DNA of 64,000 nucleotides from Opisthorchis felineus (Eukaryota > Platyhelminthes > Trematoda > Opisthorchiida > Opisthorchiidae), in the NCBI GenBank assembly GCA_004794785.1, contig SJOL01006491.1:200683-264682 (forward strand). Direction: 5' to 3'. Below are positions 38,331-50,929 of the stretch, piece after piece. Every line of letters begins with the position of its first letter. Position 1 is the stretch's first letter. The position numbers and the translations under genes are program-made. The notes below the pieces were generated by a model. That model made no database searches. It was not told the DNA's origin and was given only the letters and a program-made list of their open reading frames with translations.

Positions 38331-40130
38331 GGATTAGCCCAAACCCACGAAACATCAGTCCTACGACTAAAGAGTAGCTGTCGACCATCTGGTAGATACT
38401 GAAAACAGACTTGCCATAATTTTTTTCCACCATGCACCGAGTATTTAACTTTCTATTTTGTCCCATTCAGTCAGCCCGGGTATGCAAGTCAAAGCTAATA
38501 ATCGTATCCTGATGGCAAAGTGAAAAAAAGTCACAGAATTCATCCGGATTCTTTATCTGTGTAGTCAGTTTTCGATCAACCAGATGTGAAATTAGGCACG
38601 GGAGTCAAAGCATTAGCTTGTGGCCTATGAGTGCGTTGATCGGCTGCTCTGCACTAGGTTTCGACACATGACCTTGTCCATTATGGATTGTTGGCCATCG
38701 TACTGTTTTTTCATATGATTCATGCAGTATCACGGTTTTTACTTGTTCATACCTACTGTTTACATCCGGTTGGTTAATGCTTCTGTCTCTGGTAGCTAGA
38801 AGCTTGAGCAGGCAGCACTGCGTTACAGTATTGTTCTTGACCGTTGGGTTGCACCAGTTCACTAGACTCGTCCTCCCTCCTTTCGAATTATTCGGCTCAA
38901 ATTGGATGCAGTTTCCTAAGCGAAACTTTGACCCTCCACGGTATGAGAACCTCATCAGGGCCTTTGTTAAGGACTAATCTCGCACTATGAAGAACTTAGT
39001 TGCGGATTTTACATTTTGTGGGGCTGCCATTAGGTGAAATTTAGGTCTAAAACTTTGGTCCCACGCGTGCTAGTCCTTTGCCTTCATATCCTGAAAAGGC
39101 TTGCACTTTATGTTCAGTAATCTTGAAGAAGCTGCATTGCGATACTCGTGCTTCCACAGTCCATGAGGGGCAAAAGTTTAAAACAGTCCAAACTGAATCT
39201 TCATTACACCATCCATCGAGCGGTCAGAGAGCGTTTTGTCTATTGGAGGCGTCGCAACACGGAACGACTTTTGTAACCGAGATATGTGAGTCAAGAAGTT
39301 TCGCAGGATAAACGCTTACGGCTCCACGCTGGCTTTATTTGGGAGGGATTGCACTAGTTTTCATGCAAACAACACTGATTTACTGGGCAATAGGTAACTT
39401 AAAAAGAACGGTTGGAAAGAATTTTCATAATAGATGCCAAATTCTAAAACCAATCTTATCTGGAGCAGGTTCATATTCTTGCTGCTGTTGGTGTAGAATC
39501 ACTGTTTAGCTGATCCTCGTAGAAGAACAGCCAGTGGACACTCAGCACGTTTTGAAATCTTACCAGTCACTCCAGCTTCTCAAATTTATTAACATCTTCA
39601 TCAGGAGAATGCACTGAGCGGGATTTCCTCAACAGAGGTTACACAGTAGCAGGCCTTTTTATATTACTTCAATGGTTTGCAAACCACGACTTTCCTCATT
39701 TCTCAAAAAGTACCCAGCCTGACAATACTTTTGCATTCCGATACCCGGTACAAATAGCTCATCACATGAAGAGACGTTATTACCGCTTTGCACAACTTCA
39801 AAAACATTGTTTAGATAGGGATAGACATAATTCAAGCAGTTAACGGCTTTCGTAGTAATCGGCTGATACAGAAAGTTTTCACTACCGAAATTTGACGCAT
39901 GACACACTTATTGTTTAAATAATGCTTGGAAGGTTGAATATAGTGCAACAAAGGATGTCTGTAGCGCTTAAACTATTGTACTCCTAAGGGGCTCAGTAAA
40001 AAACAGCTAAGTGGAACAAAATCGAATTTCGGTGTCAGCTAGGCTGCTAAATGTGCCACATTTTCAAGCGCACTACTACGAATTCAGGATCACCTTCCGA
40101 CCAAAGTTTGCGAAGATATCCTTCACGTTG
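38331..40130. other. Intergenic sequence, nothing recognised
   Basis: Open frames at 38605-38955 (-) and 39078-39311 (+) have no recognised content. Confidence 0.45.
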
Positions 40131-40138
40131 TGTGCTAG

Positions 40139-40417
40139 ATGATTAGCACCAACACCAGCATGGTCACCACAATCATTAGCGTCACTACCATCATCACCGT
40201 CATTGTCGTCATCATCCTTATCAGGAAGGTTAGATTCCTGAAAGCAACCACAGAACGCCCGGAACCTACTGAGACCCTAAAACTTCACCAAAATCTCAAT
40301 AGGAAAGCCGGCAAGCATCCAGGCCAGTCAGTCATTCAAGCAATTCAGCAAAGGTCGATGNAGATATAACAATCCTCATCATCATCATCATTATCATCAT
40401 CATCGTCATCATCATCA
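40139..40417. repeat. Imperfect (ATC)n-rich region
   Basis: Two ATC-rich stretches (about 40150-40215 and 40376-40417) flank non-repetitive DNA with one undetermined base at 40361. The second includes the CATCGTCATCATC interruption seen in the RTE tails, so a minus-strand RTE tail is possible, but no RTE coding sequence was found beside it. Confidence 0.6.
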
Positions 40418-42329
40418 GCTACCAAAAAACCACTACATTACCACCATCTTGGCCCTCATCGATCTTTCCAGGTTGAAATTTCAAACGCTTAACTCTTTTC
40501 AAGCATCACTCCCACTGACTTTAAGTGAGTTCGCAAACTGTGTGCGCGCTTGTCTAGAGAACATCTTGACTGATGCATTTTGGGTTTATCAAAAATCGGT
40601 GTTGTGTTGTGTTACCGAACAAAAACAAGACACCCGTTTGCGTTTTTGGCAGGTAGACGACCAGTCATGAATGATACGTTTGGGAACAAATCGGCTCTCA
40701 GGGAATTTGGGATTTTAGACAACTTGTAAAACAAATATTGCTTTGTTTTCAATTCAGGGATTGCCACTCAGTGAAATCCAGACTGTGAGATATTCCAACA
40801 GACGGTCGGAAAGCAGACATCCAGCAACATCGTGCGGGCATTACTGAATGTGCAACAACGGGTCGTGTGATCTGTAAGAAATAATCTTAACCTTGTATGC
40901 TGCTGGAGTAAGTCAGAATTTTTACTTTTTGTACTTAATCGAAATACAAGACACACCAAATGCGCATTTCCGAGGTTTCGTTACACTCACTCACATGACT
41001 TAATAAGGTAGCTTTACATTCTCACGTTGAAATAACTGAATTCTTGCTAACTCTTAAATTTCTCGCACGGCTTTATCAGACGTCCATGATGGGCCATTGT
41101 TTAACAGATTACGACAGGTCACTTTCATTGCGCATTTGAATGCAGCGGATATTCGGTCCTTCCTGAGGCAGGCTCATGATAATCAATCACATTTTTATAC
41201 GAAAAAAAACAAAACAAAAGAAATCCCAAATATTCTCCGGAATATGCAAGCTTCTCCAGAAATTTCATCAGCACACTATGATAATGGGACCTGGAACGGG
41301 CTGACTTATGTATAATCTAGTAGACATGATCAGTGTGCGGTTCCACGTGGTGCTATCTTTCTCGAGTAACCTAGCCAAGTCATGATTCGAGTTCCTTAAG
41401 ATAGCGGTCTTGATTGAAGACTCATATCTTCGTTACATATGTCAGACTGTAGTGAGACTGACACCCAAAGGCGTTTTCAGGCGTGTGTGGTATAATGACA
41501 TTTCTGGTTCTATTAAGGCACGCACACAGTTGCTCAGTGGTTCCAAACCTGGAGGATTTTAACCAAGAGGGATTCCGATGGTTCACTGGGAGACAGACCC
41601 CAGATAGGAAGATATAACTACTGAAATATTGGTTGTTGATTTGGTTCGCGTGATGTTCGAAGTAATCATGTAGTTTTGCCTTGTTTTGTCGATCAGCTGC
41701 CTAAGTGGATGGGACTTGTTTGTTGATACTGGCATGTGAGTTTCGCACTGTTTTGAAGTCTCAGTGAAAATTCTTAGCTTTTTTTTGGAAAAGTGAAAAT
41801 ACGTTACAAGAATAACCTTTTGCCTTGCGTGCACGCACTGACAATGTCATCATTCTTCCTACTAAACTCATTTTGGGATTGAAAACTCGACGAATTCTGC
41901 GTGAAGTCCGAATATGCGTGCGATGGTAACGTTGGATAATTTGCGTCATGCTATTGGATAACAGACCCAAAAACGACATAGCTAACAGTCAAATGGTATG
42001 GGGCTGGGACCTGAATAAGGACTAACCGGTAGGGTGAAACAAGACGTTATGTGATGTACATCAAGGCCTGCAAATAAGCGAAGCAATGATAAATGGCCAG
42101 AAGCACTGAATAAGTATGTCATCCTGGTTGTAAATTATTAGCAGTGCGTATCGGATGAAACTCCAGAGAGTCTCGAACCCGTGAACTTTGGGTTTTTCAG
42201 CACAGATGGGCGAAACCTCCATAAAATATTATCAAATCTCCTTATATCACCAAAATACTCCAAGTGGTTTAGAGACAGGATAAAAAAACACTTGATGTGG
42301 GAAACTTTCATTTGAGAAGTCCTCGCTGG
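40418..42329. other. Intergenic sequence, nothing recognised
   Basis: No domain, RNA gene or repeat is identified in this stretch. Confidence 0.45.
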
Positions 42330-42605
42330 AGGATCCCGTTAGTCATACATAACCGTCTGGTGCAGATTCACTTATTGAAGGATGAGTGACGCTGTAGCCT
42401 GTCTAAGTGCGAGTTAATCACACTGCTGATCACACGCTCGTGGTCGAATGGTAAAGTGCCCAAAACAACCAGCTGATAGGGACCGTGTTCGAGATTCCCT
42501 GTAGTTTTGTGAGATGCGCACTGCTGATGATTCGTAATAACTATGGCACAGCTGTACGGTGCTTCTCACCTTTCCAGCATAAGTTGGCTTCACCTAAATC
42601 ATAAA
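42330..42605 (+). repeat. SINE-like repeat, family shared with 38.1 kb, copy 2
   Basis: It contains CTTATTGAAGGATGAGTGAC, GTTAATCACACTGCTGATCA, an A-box-like TGGTCGAATGGTAAAGTG at about 42441, the B-box-like GTGTTCGAGATTCC at about 42485, GCGCACTGCTGATGATTCG and GTTGGCTTCACC. The order matches copy 1. The tRNA part lacks a complete cloverleaf and lies inside a longer conserved unit. Confidence 0.65.
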
Positions 42606-44980
42606 AAAGGGATTCAGTTGGGTCTCCCATGAAAACCAAATCGGTGTGCAGATGAGTGCATTTTGCTGGAAATCATCCTGTTGTTGGCTTCAGAAGTCAG
42701 CGGTATCAAGTCTACTCAGTTTTCCTTCAGTGTGAGGGCCACTGTGTTTATTCTATATGCTACACTTCTTACTCTACGTTGCACTTGAAACCTTTTTTGC
42801 TGTTAGTGGCCTTGCTCCGGTAAAATGTCACATCACACGTGATCCTTGTTGTATAAGAGGTCATCTCGATCAAATGATACCCACCCTTTGGAAACTGCAC
42901 CGATTATTGTGTCACTTCCAACTTTGAGCAAGTGGCAGCAAAAGATACCGAAAAACTACTGAACAGCAACATCAACGTCATTATCCATATGGGCGGCAAA
43001 TGGACTTGTCAACTGTGATATTTTCACCTCATTCTGGTCAACTGTGGAGCTTACAAATCTTTCGTAGGATTTTCGTCGAACTGATCCGTACTCCTCAAAC
43101 TGGAGCGGGTGTAACTTGTTCACTTGTTGATCAGTGCAAACAACCTATGTAAATTCACTTGATACAGCATACTGCTCATTATATCGAGTAAAACTTTTTA
43201 ATAGCCACTACCGATTAAGCCCTTCCTGGGGTTTACCATGTAGGTATGGTGCCTGCTTGGGTTCTGCTTGAACAAAAAATTATGCAACCGGCTTGACACA
43301 CTAACTTCAGAATTTAATTGGCGTTAACGGGGTGGTCTACTGGGCCCCATCTGAAACTCTCGTTCATGAGTTTCTTCAACAAAACGCGCCGCATCATGAC
43401 CGCATCGCCGTCAGTTGGCAAGACAATCCGCGTTTCAAAGTATATTTTATTTACAGGACATGATATTTGTTTCTTGAATATCTGGTCGACTGGAACGTGA
43501 GGCATGCGTTGTGCGGAAAAATCAGCTGCAGAATATCAAATGCGAGGAATTTAGTTGTCCCCGTTAACAACGGAGCGATTTGCAAATGAATGTACTTCAA
43601 TTAATTGCATATGTTGCAGCCTTTCGGCTGCTGATTCACGTTTCTCAGAGGTTTCCAGTGAGACGTTTTTTCACTGAGAATGACCGCAGTTAATTTTTCG
43701 TCAGTGATCTCCTGGATTGCATTCGAGAAAAGTTGGTATGGTGAATAACCACTCAAGTAATTTACATATGCTAATTGTGGACGATCTCCTTATCAGCCAA
43801 TAAACTTATCTTCAAGTCAAACAAAACCTTTGGAAGGAATATTCTCCTGTGATACTTTGAATAGGATGTAGGATACAAAATGGATCGAAATTGACGCGAG
43901 TTATGATAGGTTACTGTTTAGTGTTTTTGGCGGAGGCGGTTTCAAGCAAATTTTAAAAAAGTCGTCGGTCGCATACGGTTGCTTAGCAATCAGTTTTGGG
44001 AATCATTTGGGAATTGGCTTCGCTATAAACGGGTTTCTGATGGGAAGAATCTTACATAAGGGAAGGTCCTCTGGAATCAAAAACGCAAGTGTTGCGAACG
44101 GTAGTAGTCACGGCAGTATATGAACATCCTTCCTTCTTGCAAAGGAAGCTCTGTGACTTCCGTATTTTTTGGGAGTTGTTGGAATCCAAACACTTATAAC
44201 GCCTCGAAAATGTTTTGCGACCAGTAAGTCAAGGTGGAATCAGGAATCGATAAGTTTCGTCATCTTTTGATACTTTTGACTGGATATTATTGTAGTGTTA
44301 GCTGAGCAAGTTTTTCAGTAACCTTCAGTCATTTTACACGGGAAACACATCTCGTTCTCACCGATTCGGTGAATTTAAAGTAATATTTAAAAATCTCAAC
44401 AGTCATTAAATCGAAAAACCTCCGAACTGAAACTCGCTAGCTGATGAGAAATAAGGGTGTTTGGCTTGCATCATAAGGAAGTGTTGGACTACGACGGCCC
44501 AGTCCTACTAAGCTAGACAACTAGATTCTACAAATTCCAAAGGGAAACGAAGCAACAACTAACTGCTTTGAACCTTCAGGTATCGAAACATTTTAGAAGT
44601 ATCGATACGCACAAAGGAGTTTCATAGGTACCGAACGCGTCCTTGAATGGACGTTTTTGCTTCCACGTACCCTGGATTTCTTAGTGTTTGCTTCTTGCTT
44701 CTTCTTCTATTTTGCAACCATAGGCTAGGGGAGCTGTTTCTTGTTACTCATTCACTCAGTAATTTGAGCATTGTGCAGAAGAAGCATCCTCATGCACTCG
44801 CCTTATAGTTACCTGCGGTCTGCCAGTACTAGTACCAATATTGGTAAGCTTCTCGGCGTGAAAATCGTTTATAGACCCGATTCACCTAGAATAGTTTAAG
44901 CTTATAAAACTACCTGTTTTTGGTCTACTGTTACACCGGACTAAGCTAAACGGTCTTTATACTGGACATCGTCTTGTTTG
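42606..44980. other. Intergenic sequence, nothing recognised
   Basis: Overlapping frames on both strands at 43314-43505 have no recognised content. Confidence 0.45.
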
Positions 44981-44982
44981 CA

Positions 44983-45089
44983 GTATGCTTTAATGTTTGG
45001 TCGACTCGACTTTGCTAGACGAGTTTTCATGTTCTACGACTCATTTTCATCATACCTCAACGTTGTATCTACTACCGTCAGCACAAGTA
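44983..45089 (+). CDS. Candidate internal exon, unrecognised
   Basis: A strong acceptor (cgtcttgtttgcag, preceded by a ctaaac site) opens a frame reading YALMFGRLDFARRVFMFYD and onward. The 3' boundary is uncertain; gtaatc after AGCACAA is the best donor nearby. No family assigned. Confidence 0.22.
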
Positions 45090-45222
45090 ATCTCAGTAGC
45101 TTGGGCATACTAATTTACCCGTCTTGTATATGCTGTGTCCTCATGCCCACAAAATCCTCAAGAGATAGGAAACTGTGCTCACACCCACGACCGTTTTTGT
45201 GCCGAGTGTGTTCGCTTGTTTG

Positions 45223-46810
45223 AGTCCTCAGGCTTTTCCGGCAAGGGACCATCCGCTCGAAGTTTGCCACAAGTTGAATCAAACGGGAAAAACTAACGAT
45301 TCGTTCATTATAACCTATATCACTCCATTTCCTAATTACTGCATGTGTGTGTGACATGTGAACATGCGGCTTATTAAGCTGAACTTAAGTGCGGACAGCG
45401 TAGCTCAACACGGATCTCAGGACAACCGTACCTGAACGAGACATTCTAATTGCTCAAAACTGACTAGACATTCAGGAAAACATACAAAGCCATTTTTCGG
45501 ATTGTGAATGCTTTGCCATCGCTGGTGGCAGTTTACTGTAGTCCACCTTCATCTAGTATAAGCACCACAATAACAAGCTGCTGGTTGGAGTGCCTACCGT
45601 TTCATAACATAGCTGACGAGGTGCAGGTCCTCCGTGTGTTGCTTCTATCAATTGGGTTAACAACAATATACGAGGCTTTACATCCTAGAGCTTGTGTTTA
45701 TGAACTCTAGTTTTGTGTCAAACACATGACCCAGTATATCGCAGACCCACCGTTCAGTGGAACCCACAGACTTGGGACAACGAGGCAAAGACCACAAGGT
45801 TTCTTAACAAAGGGTGTGGGCATGTCTCGAACGGTAATCCAAACATACAAAGAAATTGAATTAAGCCTCCAGTTCCGGTGTGTTGCCATCTGCTACAACA
45901 GTCTGAAATAGACAGAGTATGAATCGGTCAGCGAGACAGTCTTTTGATCTTTTCGACAGTTCAAACGTCCACCCAAGAAGCTGTCGATAGCCAAAAATCC
46001 ATTGTGCCACAGAGCGGTTCATTTGGCCTTTGTTCTAGAATTAGACAACTTCAAAACCACTAGAGTCTAGATTCACTGCTAAAAGAAACAGTTTGATGTT
46101 CAGTCATTCAAAGTAAGCAATAACTTCATACGTTCTCAACTTTTTAGGGCTGTAGAGACCGAACTTCAGTACCTGAGAACTATATAATGACATTTCTACT
46201 CTACCCTCCTAAGATGGCACCCGGTTCTGATGCAACGAATGCATTCAGTGCCACCGAAACCACAACATACCGTGTTTCCCCACTAAGGACTCCAGGTATC
46301 GATAGAACGGGGAACGCGCACAAAGGATTGTGCCAGGATGTTTGATATAAAGCATTTTTCAATGTTGCCTGGAAAAAACTTCCCATCTCATCTCCGTTGC
46401 TAGTGAAGTGTCATTACTCCCAAAATGTCTGGATGTCTTTTTCTGAAATTATTTGTCCACTACTGACAATCTCAAGCTGTTCAGTAGATGCGGGTCCAAC
46501 CGGCTTCTAGAAGCAATGACGAAAAAGGCACCAAAGAGAACCATGTTCTTTCTGTTTCAACTGGTGACGCTTCTTGAGGTTCTAAACACCCAAGATATAC
46601 ACTCTGACCGGTTTGAATTTACTGGGAAAAGGGGCAGATCACTTTTTGGATATTAGTCGTGAATCAGAGTCGGAAACGGGAGATAGCGAAGGGACACTTG
46701 TACATTTCTGACTTTTCCAAATAAGTGATTCGTTTTATTCACAAATTTCAGACATTTTGCTCACTATACAAGCCCAGGAGTCTTAAACATTTTTATAACC
46801 AGTGATTATA
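45223..46810. other. Intergenic sequence, nothing recognised
   Basis: Open frames at 45504-45710, 46201-46386 and 46453-46656 have no recognised content. Confidence 0.4.
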
Positions 46811-46811
46811 T

Positions 46812-46905
46812 GAGGCGGTCACACTCCACTGCCAGCTAAGCGAGGTGATGGGCCGGTTAGAGCTGCTCCGATTTCGTGACAGTTAAGCACAGGCGAGGGC
46901 TGAGC
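46812..46905 (+). pseudogene. 5S-rRNA-like sequence, degenerate
   Basis: GCGGTCACACTCCACTGCC resembles the 5S start (ACGGCCATACCACCCTG). After an insertion, TCCGATTTCGTGACAGTTAAGCA resembles the central 5S block around TCTGATCTCGGAAGCTAAGCA, followed by GGCGAGGGC for GGTCGGGC. With the insertion and mismatches it cannot be a working 5S gene; it could be a decayed copy or the head of a 5S-derived SINE. Confidence 0.35.
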
Positions 46906-49900
46906 ACTATAGAATCAATGTCCTGAGGAGAAACTTCCTAGGAGCCTGTTTCACCTGTTTTAACAAAAAAGACAATTCTAGCCATTTGTTCTGTGTGATT
47001 AAGTTATGTAACATCAATGGATCAGCATTATGGATTATTGATTCGGTAGAGGTGAGCTGACTGCCTGATCATAGTCCCAGCTCTTTGAAACTGTTACAAA
47101 AATCTAAGTAGTAATACATGTAAAAGAGTATCGATTTATCTTTGACCTCTGTGTCCTTGAACCGAACATCTTTCTGTCAATCGAAATCAACTCTATGTCG
47201 TATCCAGAACACTGAACACATTCCTCGTGGTCATAATCATATTTGCTTAGGCAGCTCGACACCGTTTCCGTAACTAGTTACTGGCTTCGCTCATGAAGTT
47301 GGTGAGAAAACTTTGGCCATATCCTACGTTTGACTGTGATCCCTGTATGCAGCCCCACAATCTCTAAACAGGCTCATGCAAGCGGTCGTTAGTAACCATA
47401 AAACATAACTTAGCCAACCACCGGTTAGCATGGCATGATAGCTTGCAGTCTACTTTCTGATTTTGGCGACTACTCGGGTGACTGCCATCCAGCTGGGATG
47501 TGTGAACAGTGATGGGTATATTGTTTCTAGTTCAGACTGTCCAGTGACATGCTTTACAAGTAAGTTCTAGAATGACTGGAGCGGATTCTCTGTGTATGTG
47601 GCGGGTACTCTGTAGATCGACAAAAAAATTGTCGTGGATCGACCTGGATCGGTTGACTTGACTGCCAATGTTAGAAGCGGACGTCGCCCTTGTTTGGACA
47701 GTGGCGTGTCATGCTGGACTAGATGCATGACAAAGGCGGGCCTATTTTTGCTATTCGCTCATAAATCGCTCATAAATCGGACCGTAGGAGTTATTTGTAA
47801 CTACCGTTGTTGGAACATGCAACTTGAGCTTGGTCAAGTGCGCACGCCGGTACCCTAAACTAGAGTAGTAACTTGTCGACATGGTCACTTGAACGCATGA
47901 GAGAATAGCAACTTTGGTACAAATAATTCTGTCATGTGACAACTAAGTTGGCTTATTGTAAGCTTGGTAGTGCTAAGTGGGTGGATTATTCAAACTGTTC
48001 GATTCATTAGATAACCTATTAGTTGCATATTTGACCCCCATCGTCGCAGCTGCGCCAACGCAACGTCGATAAGTCAGGTTCGGCTACAAACACAAAAGCA
48101 TTGCGATGGTTGGCTGTTCTGCCCGCTGGAGTTTCCTGTACCATAAACAGGCAAGTGCAGCGTGATATACGGTGGTATATAGACAAGCCACTGAAGCTGA
48201 TGATGGAATTGGAGTTACTGACAGCAGTTCCTTTTTTGTTCTTTGGGAGATTATCATCAGTGCGACTGCCAGTTGGAGTAGGCGTCGAAATGCGATGGGG
48301 TCTGCCGAGAAAAGCGACCATGTGGGGCGTGCCTGGCGAAGAGGCTGTCGCACGGCACTGTTGATAAAAACATCCCTGTCATTAAGAGAAAAAATGGGAG
48401 TAGTCATATTCAGATGTAACAAATACTAATGGATTAGCGAGATGTCAGAACCCAGTGACAAAATGTCTCGGACTGTTTCGAAAAATGTATACGCAGAGAA
48501 CTTCCATCATTTTCTCGGAGAAATGTGAGGAATATGTTAAAACTGCTCACATTCAAATGAATTTTCCTTTATCTATCGTTGAAGGTTAGAACAATGGGTC
48601 CTTTTTATTAGTTCCTAGGAGGAACTCCCCCGTCTAGGAAAAACTTCAGCATCCCCCAGATGTGTTTCATCAATATGGGAGAGCTTTATGGTGATGGCAC
48701 TAAAGTGTAAGACCTATTGGGATAGACCAAAATGTCACAACCCAGTTTCCGTAAACCAAGATAGATAAACTTTGAAGAATACTTGATATCCCAGAGGAGC
48801 TACATGCCAAAGTAGATGATGCTGACAGATGTTTGTTCTCAGAACATTTTAAAACATCAAACCTATGGATGATGTGTAGGAACCTGACATAATCACGCGG
48901 CATATTCCTGGTGCTGCTTCACAGTTCCTGGTTCTAAGGTTGGCAAAATTATCCCGCGAGGTACAGCGCCAAATGGCAGTGCGTTTTACTATTTGTTTAG
49001 AAGTCCATGTTGATCATAAAAAAGACCGGTATCCCTATAAATACCCGCATCATCCGGTTACACCATCGCCTATCACTGATGCAACTCGATTTACTCCACC
49101 AACGGTGCAAAAAAACGTCTGAACATTTAACACAGTTGACGTATGCATCTGTGCTAAAAAGCTATAGAATATGAAACTCAACACTCGGTATCTCATTGTT
49201 CCTCATATTTCTCACACTTGTTAACTTTCCGAAGTGTTAGAGAACACTTTTAGTGCACATCTACTTTTGTTCTTGGTCCTTGTCTAAATCTACTTAACCG
49301 GTTCGGGGAATAGGTTCCGACAACAAATATTCAGGCACATCGTGCCGATGCTCCAATGTGTCTCAGTTACCCATATTCAAGACTGAAATGCCTAATTTCA
49401 TTATTCCGTTGTTTGCTCAAAACACCCGAAAACATCCACCTTCACGCAACGAGGCACAGAAGACGCAGGTGGTTCTTTGAATTTCTCGCCCCCTATCAAG
49501 CATGCGATTACGTTGTGAAGGAAGTATTGTGTTTGCATTCGACAAGAAAACTAACCTAGGTCAGATGACAGTACTGTGCAATGAAATTTCTGCGAACCTT
49601 AATGAGGTCTCTCTGTGGAGGAAGCATGCACATTTTACAGCATTACGTTTGATTTATGCCACCAGTATTTCACACTGGAAATCTTATCCTTCATTGGTAG
49701 ACTGTCTTTTATCAGTCTCCACTTTATACTATCCAGTAGGCGGCTACTAGTGAAAGTTTGAATGTAGTTGGCATTTGGGGAACAACCAAAGTGCCCCAAC
49801 TAGGGAAACCGTGAAAACACAAGGAGAATTTCATCTCGGTATGGGCGTAATTCTGAAGGCGTTCTCTGGCAGCGTGTGGTTCTTCTGTGGAAAATTAAAG

Positions 49901-50857
49901 AGATAGAAGTTGGGAATAAAAATCTTTGTGGCACAGCGCTTAAATCCAGGGTAGAGATGTTTCAAGATTTCCCGGCTTTATCTGCATACAGAGTTTAAGG
50001 TTCGTCATATAGGCCATTGATGTATATAGTGTTAACTTGTGTAGTTGCACTCTCTGGTGGAATAAAGATAACCGAACGCTAACGGTATTCATTCTTGTTG
50101 CTCATTCACCTCCCATGAAAGTTTTATTCTGTGTTTTCTGATCCAAAGTCCAAATCAACCTAAACGGTGTTCTTTTTAACGACATTTTGCCAATGCTAGA
50201 ATGGTTATTTGTCATCGACTTTTCTCCATACTTGAAAGTTTCTTGCATACGACGATAGAGTTTCATCAGTACCGGCGAAGCTAGAAGATCTGGTTTGCTA
50301 AGTAGGGTTTGCCTTGGATTTACTTCAGGTGCCTTGAGGAAACGTCGCAATGTGTGAATAAATAATCATCATAGGAGACTGTGAAATCTGCATTCTAAAG
50401 TACCAACCAGGGACAGTGCAAGTTAGCAGGGTTCCTAATTCGCTTGTTGTTCTCGTCGGTTGATCATGCGGCGCTCACATGTCAATAAGGGTGTTTTCTT
50501 TTACAAGTCTTCATAAGTGAGTCGTCTTCACATGCACAGTTGAGGGTGCCTTAAACTTGAGTTAAGATTTTTCCATTGTTAGGTAAACCAAACTATCCAA
50601 GGAAAGAATTATCAAATTGACCAGAGTCGTCGCAGTCTAGGGAAGAACGAAATATTTCCACAGAAGACCAGTATCCCGGGAAGACGTTAACGCGCATCCT
50701 AATGTTTGCGAGTGGATCAGTCCGCGGAGGTATACATGTTCATCACAAGAACAGGCCTTTAGTAGCTGAAAAAATTTGGCTTGCATGCAATTTTCAGATC
50801 AGCTGTGTGCGAGGTGAGGCTGATGTTCTCTATATATGTTCTCTATATGTTCTCTAT
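46906..50857. other. Intergenic sequence, nothing recognised
   Basis: An 11-base tandem duplication is at 47755-47776. Overlapping long frames at 48019-48430 on both strands have no recognised content. Confidence 0.45.
50824..50857. repeat. Tandem repeat bordering the gap
   Basis: Three copies of a unit close to TGTTCTCTATA run directly into the run of N. Confidence 0.85.
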
Positions 50858-50929
50858 NNNNNNNNNNNNNNNNNNNNNNNNNNNNNNNNNNNNNNNNNNN
50901 NNNNNNNNNNNNNNNNNNNNNNNNNNNNN
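50858..50929. other. Assembly gap, 72 N
   Basis: Undetermined bases. Protein calls across them are meaningless. Confidence 1.

Noticed and set aside
40139..40369. Frame with an apparent transmembrane helix
   Set aside because: The helix comes from ATC-rich simple repeat, and the frame runs through an undetermined base.
42431..42502. Functional tRNA gene
   Set aside because: A-box and B-box motifs are present but the stems do not pair and the tRNA part is embedded in a longer repeat found again at 38.1 kb.
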